NCBI GenBank assembly: GCA_045591175.1
Contig: JAZNSI010000002.1
Span: 1-7,859, forward strand
Direction of reading: 5' to 3'
DNA: 7,859 nt
Source: UBA11524 sp045591175
GTDB lineage: Bacteria; Bacillota; Clostridia; Christensenellales; Aristaeellaceae
In this document: positions 1 through 5,927 of the stretch, one piece after another
How the letters are laid out: each line of letters begins with the position of its first letter
How positions within the stretch are numbered: position 1 is the stretch's first letter
Notes under the pieces: model-generated
What the model saw: the letters and a program-made list of their open reading frames with translations, nothing else
What the model was told of the DNA's origin: nothing
Databases searched by the model: none
Made by a program: the position numbers and the translations under genes

Positions 1-1096
1 GCTCGCGCTTTTCGCCCTCGGGCCAGTTGGTCAGGACGACCTTGATGGGGCGCAGCACGGCGCTCACGCGGGCAGCGTTGGCATCCAGGTCCTGGCGGGC
101 GCAGGCCTCCAGCCCGGCGGTGTCCACCACGGAGTCCGCCTTGGACAGGCCGATGCGGCTGATGAAGTCGCGGATGGCGTTGGCGGTGTAGCCGCGGCGG
201 CGCAGGGCGGACAACGTGGGCATGCGGGGATCATCCCAGCCGCGGACATAGCCGCCTTCCACCAGGGCGCGCAGCTTGCGCTTGGACATGACAGTGCGGG
301 TCATGTTCAGGCGGGCGAACTCGATCTGACGGGGACGAGCGGGCAGCATGTGGGCGGACTTCTCCACCACCCAGTCGTACAGGGGACGGTGGATCTCATA
401 CTCCAGGGAGCACAGGGAGTGGCTGATGCCCTCCAGCGCGTCGCCGATGGGATGGGCGAAGTCGTACATGGGGTAGATGCACCACTTGTTGCCGGTGCGC
501 CAGTGCTCCTTGTACAGGATGCGGTACATGGCGGGGTCGCGCATGACGATGTTGGGGGACGCCATGTCGATCTTGGCGCGCAGAGTGTAGGTGCCCTCGG
601 GGAACTCGCCGGCCTTCATGCGGCGGAACAGGTCCAGGGATTCCTCCACGGGGCGGTCGCGCCAGGGGGAATTCTTGCCGGGCTTGGTCAGGGTGCCGCG
701 GTATTCGCGCATCTGATCCTTATCCAGCTCGTCCACATAGGCCAGGCCGCGCTTGATCCAGTCCTCGGCGATCTCGTAGCACTTGTCGTAGTAGTCGGAG
801 GCGTAGTACAGTCCGCCGGTCCAGGTAAAGCCCAGCCAGTTGATGTCCCGCTTGATGGCCTCGACGTACTCGGTGTCCTCCTTGGCGGGGTTGGTATCGT
901 CAAAGCGCAGGTTGGAAAGGCCGCCGTACTTTTCGGCAGTCAGGAAGTCCATGATCAGGGCCTTGCAGTGGCCGATGTGCATATAGCCGTTGGGTTCGGG
1001 AGGGAAACGGGTGTGCACTTGGGTGTAGCGGCCCTCGGCCAGATCCTGGTCAATGGCGTCCCAGATAAAATTGCTGCGCGTCGTCGTTTCTTCCAT
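1..1096 (-). CDS. glnS: Glutaminyl-tRNA synthetase, N-terminal part (3' end cut by window edge)
   Basis: Cytoplasmic class I aminoacyl-tRNA synthetase that charges tRNA-Gln with glutamine using ATP. The 365 visible codons cover the Rossmann catalytic core. FPPEPNGYMHIGH lies at residues 31-43 with the HIGH signature at 40-43, the GlnRS/GluRS-type DLFRRMKAGEFPEG segment is followed by RAKIDMASPNIVMRDP, and the KMSKS-like loop VMSKRK is at 269-274. The wording around these motifs is that of GlnRS rather than bacterial GluRS. The family is usually about 550 residues, so roughly the last third (the C-terminal anticodon-binding beta-barrels) lies beyond base 1. The ATG at 1094-1096 is chosen because AAGGAGGAG sits about 5 nt upstream and the alignment to the family begins right there. 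It is transcribed from its own promoter downstream of the PII-like gene's terminator. Many Bacillota lack GlnRS and use GatCAB transamidation instead, so its presence is a mild lineage marker. No frame break is visible. Confidence 0.96.
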   Translation of the reverse strand, partial: MEETTTRSNFIWDAIDQDLAEGRYTQVHTRFPPEPNGYMHIGHCKALIMDFLTAEKYGGLSNLRFDDTNPAKEDTEYVEAIKRDINWLGFTWTGGLYYASDYYDKCYEIAEDWIKRGLAYVDELDKDQMREYRGTLTKPGKNSPWRDRPVEESLDLFRRMKAGEFPEGTYTLRAKIDMASPNIVMRDPAMYRILYKEHWRTGNKWCIYPMYDFAHPIGDALEGISHSLCSLEYEIHRPLYDWVVEKSAHMLPARPRQIEFARLNMTRTVMSKRKLRALVEGGYVRGWDDPRMPTLSALRRRGYTANAIRDFISRIGLSKADSVVDTAGLEACARQDLDANAARVSAVLRPIKVVLTNWPEGEKRE

Positions 1097-1150
1097 ACGA
1101 ACTCCTCCTTATCCTCATGCGGATTATTCCGCAGTGAATATCGTTGTTGT

Positions 1151-1190
1151 ATGCAAAATGGGGTCGCAAACAAATGCACCCATTATGCAT
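1151..1190 (-). other. 5'-terminal hairpin in the glnS leader
   Basis: Arms 1151-1162 and 1179-1190 are complementary over 12 bp with a single T-T mismatch, closing a 16-nt loop. The start site predicted from the promoter (about base 1190) falls exactly at the base of the stem, so the mRNA would begin with this hairpin. A smaller hairpin (1119-1132, GCGGA/TCCGC, 4-nt loop) lies just upstream of the ribosome binding site. The ~95-nt leader has no terminator and none of the T-box landmarks, so an mRNA-stabilising or translational role is possible but unproven. Confidence 0.4.
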
Positions 1191-1196
1191 TCTATC

Positions 1197-1225
1197 ATTA
1201 TAATGGTTCATGCCAAAGATTGCAA
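1197..1225 (-). promoter_or_regulatory. Promoter of glnS
   Basis: On the minus strand a perfect -10 box TATAAT (1202-1197) is preceded, after 17 bp, by TTGCAA (1225-1220), which matches four of six positions of TTGACA. Predicted transcription start is near 1190, giving a leader of about 95 nt. The promoter lies immediately past the terminator of the upstream PII-like gene, which makes glnS an independent unit. Confidence 0.65.
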
Positions 1226-1237
1226 GGGGAATTACAG

Positions 1238-1274
1238 AAAAATCAAGGGCCGGAGGATGCTGCTCCCCCGGCCC
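1238..1274 (-). terminator. Intrinsic terminator of the DUF1538/PII-like operon
   Basis: The minus-strand RNA forms a GC-rich stem from GGGCCGG-GGGA pairing with TCCT-CCGGCCC (1274-1247) with a short loop, followed by TTGATTTTTC. It begins 15 nt past the stop codon of the PII-like gene and ends about 12 nt before the glnS -35 box. Confidence 0.8.
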
Positions 1275-1289
1275 GGATGGTACAGATGT

Positions 1290-1991
1290 TTACTTTTCCT
1301 CTGCGGGCTCCTCGGCTTCGTCCTCGGGCTCGATGCGGCGCAGGCCTTCCACCGCCGTCACGGGCAGGGAGAAGCAGATCGCCGCAGCCTCGGTACCGGG
1401 GCCGGCCTTCTCCATGATGGCCTTCATGATGGCAGCCTTCTTCTGCTTGTCTGCCACGATGAGCACCACGTCCTTCTCGTTGGCCAGGGAGATTCCCAGG
1501 AACTTTTCGCTCTCACGGGCGCCGGTGCCCTTGCCGGAGAGTACGGTGCCGCCGGTCGCGCCCGCAGGACGGGCAGCGCCCATCACCATGTCCGAGCAGC
1601 CCTCGTTGAGGATGACCACGATCAGCTCATGGGTGGTGTTCATGTCCGGCTTTTCACCGGTGACGGTCTTGTTATCGGTCAGGTAAGCCATGGTCTTGCC
1701 TCCTCCTACGCTCTTGAGCGGCACGGACATCATGATGCCGTTGCCGGGAATGTCGATGAACATGCGCAGCTTGGTCTGCCGCATGAGCCTGCGGGTCTGC
1801 TCGCCGTCTGCCACGGTGAGCACCAGCGCGTACTCCGTGGGCACGAGGCCGTGCAGGGACAGGTGTTCCATTGTGGCGGTGCCCCGGGCATACAGCGTCA
1901 GCGCCAGGGGGAGCTTCATGCTGTGGATGACGTCCTCCATCGCCTCATGGCGGACGCGGGACACGATCGTCATGACAAGATTCAGTTCCAT
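1290..1991 (-). CDS. PII-like nitrogen-regulator family protein with two tandem PII-type repeats
   Basis: A 233-residue soluble protein that reads as a duplicated PII-like (ferredoxin-fold) unit. PII proteins are small trimeric sensors (about 110 residues per chain) that bind ATP/ADP, 2-oxoglutarate or related effectors and dock on transporters and enzymes. Repeat 1 is residues ~1-104 and repeat 2 ~119-219. They align at ARGTAT (35-40) with GKGTGA (153-158), at ALVLTVAD (55-62) with VVLIVAD (175-181), and at MMSVPLKSVGG (87-97) with ICFSLPVTAVEG (205-216). ARPAGATGGTVLSGKGTG (140-157) is a glycine-rich segment like those of PII-like families. The canonical uridylylated T-loop tyrosine region of GlnB is not recognisable. 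A 14-residue acidic tail (220-233) follows. The ATG at 1989-1991 has GGAGGG 7 nt upstream, inside the end of the DUF1538 gene, whose stop is 2 nt away, so translation is probably coupled. By analogy with GlnK-AmtB it probably gates or senses for its membrane partner. The effector is unknown. Confidence 0.8.
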   Translation of the reverse strand: MELNLVMTIVSRVRHEAMEDVIHSMKLPLALTLYARGTATMEHLSLHGLVPTEYALVLTVADGEQTRRLMRQTKLRMFIDIPGNGIMMSVPLKSVGGGKTMAYLTDNKTVTGEKPDMNTTHELIVVILNEGCSDMVMGAARPAGATGGTVLSGKGTGARESEKFLGISLANEKDVVLIVADKQKKAAIMKAIMEKAGPGTEAAAICFSLPVTAVEGLRRIEPEDEAEEPAEEK

Positions 1992-1993
1992 CC

Positions 1994-3541
1994 TCAGCCC
2001 TCCAATTCGATCACATCGTCGGAATCCCACAGCTCAATGACCTCGTCATCCGCATAGGGATAGGCAGGCACCTCAGCGGCCTTGCGGGTCTTGATCACGT
2101 AGATCAGGCCCATGATCTGCACCGTGATGAGGGGCATCATGGCCACCAGCGCCACCAGACCAAAGGCGTCCAGCATGATGTTGCCGCCCAGGGCCTGACA
2201 CGCGCCCATGGCAAAGGGCAGCATGAAGGTAGCCGTCAGGGGGCCGGAAGCCACGCCGCCGGAGTCAAAGGCGATGGCGGTGAAGGTCGGGGGAACCACC
2301 AGGGTCAGCGCAAGGGCGATCAGGTAGCCGGGGATGACGATCCACATGATGGAGATGCCCGTCAGCACGCGGAGCATCGCCAGGCCGTTGGCGGACGCCA
2401 CGGCGATGGCCAGCGCGTAGTGCATCGCGGATTCGGAGATCGCGCCGGCGGAGAGCTCCTCCACCTGCTTGTTCAGCACATGCACCGCGGGCTCGGCATT
2501 GATGATGTACCAGCCCATCAGCATGGCGATGGGGATAAGCAGGAAGCGCCACGGGCCCATGGAAGCGATCTGCGCGCCCAGCTCGACGCCCAGGGCCTGG
2601 AAGCCCACGTTCGCGCCGGTCAGGAACAGCACCAGGCCGGCCAAGGTGATGACCAGGCCCATGATGATGCGCAGGAAGGGCACCTTGCGCAGGTGCAGCG
2701 CCGCCACCTGGAAGATCAGGAAGAACACCACGATGGGCAGCAGCGCCATCGTCACATTCACGACCTCATGGGGCAGGGTGTGGAAATAGCTCTTGCCCAG
2801 CTGGACGGTATTCATGATGCCCTCGACCATCTCCGCATCGCCGGCAGCGGGCGCGCCGGGGTAGAAGAAGGACAGCAGCAGCACCGCGAGGATCGGGCCG
2901 ACGGAGCACAGCGCCACCAGGCCGAAGGAGTCCTCCTGGGCGTTCGCGTCGGAACGGATGGAGGCCACACCAACGCCCAGCGCCATGATGAAGGGCACCG
3001 TCATGGGGCCAGTGGTCACGCCGCCGGAGTCAAAGGCAACGGCCCAGTAATCCGGGGAACCCAGCGCTGCCAGCAGGAACACCACGCCGTACAGGCCAAT
3101 GAGAAGCCACTTCAGCGGGATCTTGAACAGGATACGCACCATGCTCAGCATCAGGAAGATGCCAACGCCAACGCCAACGGTCACGATCAGCACCGTGGTG
3201 TCGATGGCGGGGACATTGTCCGCCAGCACGGTCAGGTCGGGCTCGGACACCGTCACCGCGATGCCCAGCAGAAAGCTGACGATCAGGATCAGCGGCAGAT
3301 TCCGCGATTTGGTCAGCTTCGCGCCCATGTGGGAGCCGATGGGCGTCATCGACACATCGCTGCCCAGCGTAAATAGTCCCATACCCACGATCAGCATCAC
3401 CGAGCCGATGATAAAGGACAGCATCAGATCCGCCTGCATGGGGATGAAGGTCAGGCACATCACGCCCACGATGATGACGATGGGCAGTACGGAAGCGGCA
3501 GCCTCCTTGAATTTTCCGTACAGTTGCTTTTTCTGTGTCAC
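1994..3541 (-). CDS. DUF1538 family integral membrane protein, internally duplicated (putative transporter)
   Basis: A 515-residue polytopic membrane protein with many hydrophobic segments, of the DUF1538 family (PF07556), whose substrate is not established. The chain is two homologous halves. FDSGGVTTGP at 170-179 recurs as FDSGGVASGP at 425-434, each preceded by a membrane segment and followed by a conserved FGLVAL stretch. SEPDL (Glu100) recurs as AEPAV (Glu350), each after a GSDV/GANV-type segment. Such paired half-repeats with polar residues inside the membrane are typical of inverted-repeat transporters, so Glu100/Glu350 and Asp171/Asp426 are the natural candidates for a binding site (inference). 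The C-terminus is acidic and carries DD-x-VIEL then DDVIEL (498-513). The GTG at 3539-3541 is preferred because AAAGGGG lies about 8 nt upstream. Upstream in-frame ATGs lack a binding site and would add leader RNA sequence that forms the terminator. It is first gene of a two-gene operon with the PII-like protein. Confidence 0.85.
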   Translation of the reverse strand: MTQKKQLYGKFKEAAASVLPIVIIVGVMCLTFIPMQADLMLSFIIGSVMLIVGMGLFTLGSDVSMTPIGSHMGAKLTKSRNLPLILIVSFLLGIAVTVSEPDLTVLADNVPAIDTTVLIVTVGVGVGIFLMLSMVRILFKIPLKWLLIGLYGVVFLLAALGSPDYWAVAFDSGGVTTGPMTVPFIMALGVGVASIRSDANAQEDSFGLVALCSVGPILAVLLLSFFYPGAPAAGDAEMVEGIMNTVQLGKSYFHTLPHEVVNVTMALLPIVVFFLIFQVAALHLRKVPFLRIIMGLVITLAGLVLFLTGANVGFQALGVELGAQIASMGPWRFLLIPIAMLMGWYIINAEPAVHVLNKQVEELSAGAISESAMHYALAIAVASANGLAMLRVLTGISIMWIVIPGYLIALALTLVVPPTFTAIAFDSGGVASGPLTATFMLPFAMGACQALGGNIMLDAFGLVALVAMMPLITVQIMGLIYVIKTRKAAEVPAYPYADDEVIELWDSDDVIELEG

Positions 3542-3587
3542 GTCGCCGCCCCTTTCTTTCAGTTTTGTGGAGACGCCTTTCTGCATC

Positions 3588-3618
3588 AAAAAAGGCAAAG
3601 CCGATGGACGGCTCTGCC
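3588..3618 (-). terminator. Leader terminator (attenuator) upstream of the DUF1538 gene
   Basis: The minus-strand RNA carries GGCAGAGCCG (3618-3609), a 5-nt loop, CGGCTTTGCC (3603-3594), then six Ts (3593-3588). The 10-bp stem has one G-T wobble. It lies inside the leader, after the promoter and 47 nt before the GTG start, so it should end transcription prematurely unless an antiterminator forms. That placement is the signature of attenuation control. Confidence 0.8.
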
Positions 3619-3632
3619 AAAATATCAATGAA

Positions 3633-3758
3633 AAATACATGATCGCTTCCAACCGACGACACGCCTGCTTTTCCCTTCTCCGGCTGCCGCGATCGGAATA
3701 AATCAAGGCTTTTCGGCACATGATGACAGACTCCACCACTTATTTCGATCATGTATTT
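3633..3758 (-). promoter_or_regulatory. Candidate riboswitch or attenuator leader of the DUF1538/PII-like operon
   Basis: Two perfect 13-bp inverted-repeat arms (3746-3758 and 3633-3645) enclose 100 nt. With a start site predicted near 3752, at least 7 bp of the arms would be in the RNA and could act as a closing P1 helix. Inside, TGCCG (3718-3714) can pair with CGGCA (3689-3685). GGCAGCCG (3688-3681) overlaps that helix and resembles the 5' arm of the downstream terminator. It could instead pair with the terminator's 3' arm CGGCTTTGCC (5 bp plus 3 bp around a TT bulge). These alternatives are mutually exclusive, as in a transcriptional switch. I could not match it to glutamine, T-box, ydaO/c-di-AMP, cobalamin, SAM, lysine, M-box, yybP-ykoY or GEMM consensus elements as I remember them. 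Alternatively the arms could be paired DNA operators, since one abuts the -10 box. Confidence 0.5.
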
Positions 3759-3788
3759 ATCATACCATGTCCGGGGAAGTCATGTCAA
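3759..3788 (-). promoter_or_regulatory. Strong sigma-A-type promoter of the DUF1538/PII-like operon
   Basis: A perfect -35 TTGACA (3788-3783) is separated by 18 bp from the -10 TATGAT (3764-3759, five of six matches) on the minus strand. Predicted start is around 3752, leaving about 210 nt of leader before the GTG. It is the closest match to consensus in the window. A consensus promoter followed by a terminator in the leader suggests control after initiation. Confidence 0.75.
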
Positions 3789-3868
3789 CCGGGAGATATG
3801 GGCCGTTCACGCCCGGAAAGCGCAATTTGGCGGCAGATCTGCCCGAATTATGCAGGAAATCCCATGTT

Positions 3869-4435
3869 TCAGGCGTTAATGCGCAGCGTGTCCGGGGCGT
3901 CCGTGCGGGCAAGGGCTTCCGCCAGCAGACGGCGGCACCAGCCTTCGGTCCGCCGCAGATCTGCACACAGGGTCTGCAGGATTCGCTCACCTTCCGCCAG
4001 GGCGAGGGCGTGCTGCGCGGCGGTCACATCGCCGGCGGCAAGGGCTGCGTCCAGCTCGTCCCGATCGTCCACCTTCACGTCGCCCTTGGGGGAGAAGATC
4101 ACGTCCAGGTACATGTCCACGAAGGCTGCCACGCCGTCCTCGTCATATTCGATGCAGTCGATCACGTCCGCATACCACACGTTGACGCGCCCGCGCGGGT
4201 TGATCTTCGCCGTGAGGACGTGGTGCGCGCCGTCGGGGATGAGCTGCAGCCAGGTCATGCCCTCGCCGCATACAGTCACCTTCCCTGCCCTGGGCATGTG
4301 CCAGTAGCAGTTGTGCCCGCTGGTCAGGCGGATCAGGCCGACCAGCCCGTGGAAATCGTCGTTGTCAATGCTCATCTGGTAATAGGGGAAGCGCTGGAAT
4401 CCCCAGCCTTCCCGGGTCAGGCGTTTGCGTTTCAT
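3869..4435 (-). CDS. DUF402 domain protein, probable nucleoside di-/triphosphatase
   Basis: A 188-residue soluble protein of the DUF402 family (PF04167), which includes FomD and the staphylococcal nucleotide phosphatase Sa1684. Those enzymes hydrolyse nucleoside di- or triphosphates or CMP-linked esters with divalent metals. The diagnostic block is here: WYADVIDCIEYDEDGV (87-102), FVDMYLDVI (105-113), PKGDV (116-120) and DDRDEL (123-128). It supplies the Tyr and clustered acidic residues (Tyr88, Asp107, Asp111, Asp123-Glu127) expected to hold metal. The C-terminal third (about 129-188) is mostly helical and less conserved. The ATG at 4433-4435 follows AGGAGAG by 5 nt. It is a single gene, read divergently from rimO with separate promoters about 40 bp apart. 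The exact substrate cannot be told from sequence, and a regulatory rather than metabolic role is possible. Confidence 0.85.
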   Translation of the reverse strand: MKRKRLTREGWGFQRFPYYQMSIDNDDFHGLVGLIRLTSGHNCYWHMPRAGKVTVCGEGMTWLQLIPDGAHHVLTAKINPRGRVNVWYADVIDCIEYDEDGVAAFVDMYLDVIFSPKGDVKVDDRDELDAALAAGDVTAAQHALALAEGERILQTLCADLRRTEGWCRRLLAEALARTDAPDTLRINA

Positions 4436-4462
4436 CGTACTCTCCTGTCAGGGGGATACCCC

Positions 4463-4471
4463 ATTATAGCA
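4463..4471 (-). promoter_or_regulatory. Extended -10 promoter of the DUF402 gene
   Basis: The minus strand has TGC immediately before a perfect TATAAT (4468-4463), an extended -10 element. No good -35 is seen at 16-18 bp spacing, which extended -10 promoters tolerate. The start would be near 4456, giving a leader of about 20 nt that holds the ribosome binding site. Confidence 0.6.
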
Positions 4472-4507
4472 CATTCAGCCAATTCCCGCCACCATTCGCT
4501 GTCCCCC

Positions 4508-4536
4508 TTTTCAAATCCGCCAAAACGTGATACAAT
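4508..4536 (+). promoter_or_regulatory. Promoter of the rimO-pgsA operon
   Basis: TTTTCA (4508-4513, four of six matches to -35) is followed after 17 bp by TACAAT (4531-4536), with TGA directly before it as an extended -10. Predicted start is about 4543, giving a ~40-nt leader. A 6-bp inverted repeat TTGCAG/CTGCAA (4541-4546, 4555-4560) straddles the start site. Confidence 0.6.
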
Positions 4537-4583
4537 ATACTTGCAGACGTATGCCTGCAATCATCCCCCGAAGGAGCAATCCC

Positions 4584-5927
4584 ATGACCACACCCCTCAA
4601 AGTAGGCATGATCTCCCTGGGCTGCAACAAGAACCGCGTGGACTCCGAGACCGCGCTGGGCCTGCTGGCAGACCACGGCTATACTTTCACCGGCGACCCT
4701 GCGGACGCCGATATCCTGATGGTCAACACCTGCGGCTTCATTGAGAGCGCGAAGGAGGAGTCCATCGACACGATTTTCGAGATGGCCCAGTACAAGCAGA
4801 CTGGCAAGTGTCGGCTGCTGGTGGTGACGGGCTGTCTCGCCCAGCGCTACGAGGAGGCGCTGAAGGCGGAGATCCCCGAGATCGACCTGCTGATGGGCGT
4901 GAACCAGTACAAGGAGCTGCCCGCCGCCATCGAGCGCGCCCTCAATGGCGAGCGCAAGAGCTACTGCGCCGACGACAACTCCTACTACGCCCATGACCGC
5001 GTGCTGACCACGCCCTTCTACACCGCCTACACCCGCATCGGCGAGGGCTGCTCCAACCGCTGCACCTTCTGCGCGATCCCGCTGATCCGCGGCGCGTACC
5101 GCTCCCGTCCGGAGGCCGATGTGCTGCACGAGATCGAGCAGCTGGCCAAGCAGGGCGTACGCGAGCACATCCTGGTCGCCCAGGACACCACCCGCTTCGG
5201 CACCGAGGGCGGCAACCACACCACCCTGCCCGAGCTGATGAAGAAGGCCGCCGCCATCGACGGCGTGGACTGGCTGCGCGTTTTGTACTGCTATCCCGAC
5301 GAGACCGACGACCGCCTGCTGGACGTGATCGCAAACACCCCCAACATCTGCAAATACCTCGACCTGCCGATCCAGCACGTCAATGATACCGTGCTCAAGC
5401 GCATGCACCGCCGGGGCAACAAGGCGGATATCCTGCGCTGCATCAAGGGTGCCCGCGAGCGCGGACTGACCCTGCGCACCTCGATCATCGTGGGCTTCCC
5501 CGGCGAAACGGAGGAACAATTCCAGGAGTTGCTGGATGAGCTGGGCGAGGCGGAATTCGACCGCCTGGGTGCATTCACCTACTCCCCGGAGGAGGACACC
5601 CCCGCCGCCCGCATGCCCGACCAGATCCCCGAGGAGATCAAGCAGGAGCGCCTCGACCGCCTGATGACCATGCAGAGCGCCATCAGTCTCAAGCGCAACC
5701 AGGCCCGCGTGGGCACCACCGAGAAGGTGCTCGTGACCGATGTCGGCCGGAGCCCGGCTGGCAGCGAGGACGGCTTCATCCTGGGCCGCAGCCACCGCGA
5801 GGCCCCCGAGACGGATGGAGAAATCGTCTTTGCCAGGAAGGGCAAGCCCGTCCCCGAGATCGGCACCTTCGTCAACGTGAAAATCACCCAAGCTGAGACC
5901 TACGACCTGATGGGAGAAATGCTGTAA
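4584..5927 (+). CDS. rimO: Ribosomal protein S12 methylthiotransferase RimO
   Basis: A 447-residue radical-SAM enzyme that adds a methylthio group to the conserved aspartate of ribosomal protein uS12 (Asp88 or Asp89 in E. coli numbering). The N-terminal MTTase domain carries the three ligands of the auxiliary 4Fe-4S cluster: Cys14 in ISLGCNKN, Cys50 in VNTCGF and Cys84 in VTGCLA. The radical-SAM CxxxCxxC is Cys156, Cys160 and Cys163 in GEGCSNRCTFC. VAQDTTRFG and the VGFPGETEEQF segment are typical of RimO, and a TRAM domain occupies about 385-447. The SLGC-x-KN-x-VDSE start and QDTT motif separate it from MiaB and MtaB. The length is normal for RimO. The ATG at 4584-4586 has AAGGAG 7 nt upstream. 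An earlier in-frame ATG at 4527 lies within the promoter and has no binding site. The stop TAA shares its last base with the ATG of pgsA. Confidence 0.95.
   Translation: MTTPLKVGMISLGCNKNRVDSETALGLLADHGYTFTGDPADADILMVNTCGFIESAKEESIDTIFEMAQYKQTGKCRLLVVTGCLAQRYEEALKAEIPEIDLLMGVNQYKELPAAIERALNGERKSYCADDNSYYAHDRVLTTPFYTAYTRIGEGCSNRCTFCAIPLIRGAYRSRPEADVLHEIEQLAKQGVREHILVAQDTTRFGTEGGNHTTLPELMKKAAAIDGVDWLRVLYCYPDETDDRLLDVIANTPNICKYLDLPIQHVNDTVLKRMHRRGNKADILRCIKGARERGLTLRTSIIVGFPGETEEQFQELLDELGEAEFDRLGAFTYSPEEDTPAARMPDQIPEEIKQERLDRLMTMQSAISLKRNQARVGTTEKVLVTDVGRSPAGSEDGFILGRSHREAPETDGEIVFARKGKPVPEIGTFVNVKITQAETYDLMGEML

Larger units (their letters stand above)
3542..3868. other. Gene-free region between the DUF1538 and DUF402 genes
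   Basis: This 327-bp stretch holds the operon promoter, the inverted-repeat leader and the leader terminator, all on the minus strand. The remaining 3789-3868, just past the DUF402 stop codon, contains a perfect 12-bp palindrome (3832-3843) without a T-run and no convincing terminator, so some read-through from DUF402 is possible. No small gene with a ribosome binding site was found here. Confidence 0.7.

Noticed and set aside
1097..1196. T-box leader upstream of glnS
   Set aside because: The leader is only about 95 nt, has no AGGGTGGNACCGCG-like T-box sequence and no terminator before the start codon.
350..2057. Long plus-strand open frames opposite glnS and the PII-like gene
   Set aside because: They are antisense to well-supported genes, have low-complexity GC-driven composition, and lack ribosome binding sites and recognisable motifs.
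2420..3376. A 318-codon plus-strand open frame opposite the DUF1538 gene
   Set aside because: Its composition is extreme in His, Gln, Asp and Arg, which is a mirror of hydrophobic transmembrane codons, and it has no ribosome binding site.
3542..3739. Upstream in-frame extension of the DUF1538 protein by 66 residues
   Set aside because: It would translate through the leader helices and the intrinsic terminator, has no ribosome binding site and adds a charged, non-family N-terminus. The GTG at 3541 has a good site.
3832..3964. Palindrome GGCAGATCTGCC (3832-3843) and a second GCAGATCTGC (3955-3964) as a paired operator or terminator
   Set aside because: The second copy is inside the DUF402 coding sequence and the first has no T-run. 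Short palindromes of this kind are expected by chance in GC-rich DNA.
4464..5891. A 475-codon minus-strand open frame opposite rimO
   Set aside because: RimO on the plus strand has every catalytic motif. The antisense frame is Ala/Gly/His/Val-rich with no family resemblance, as expected from GC-rich codon bias.
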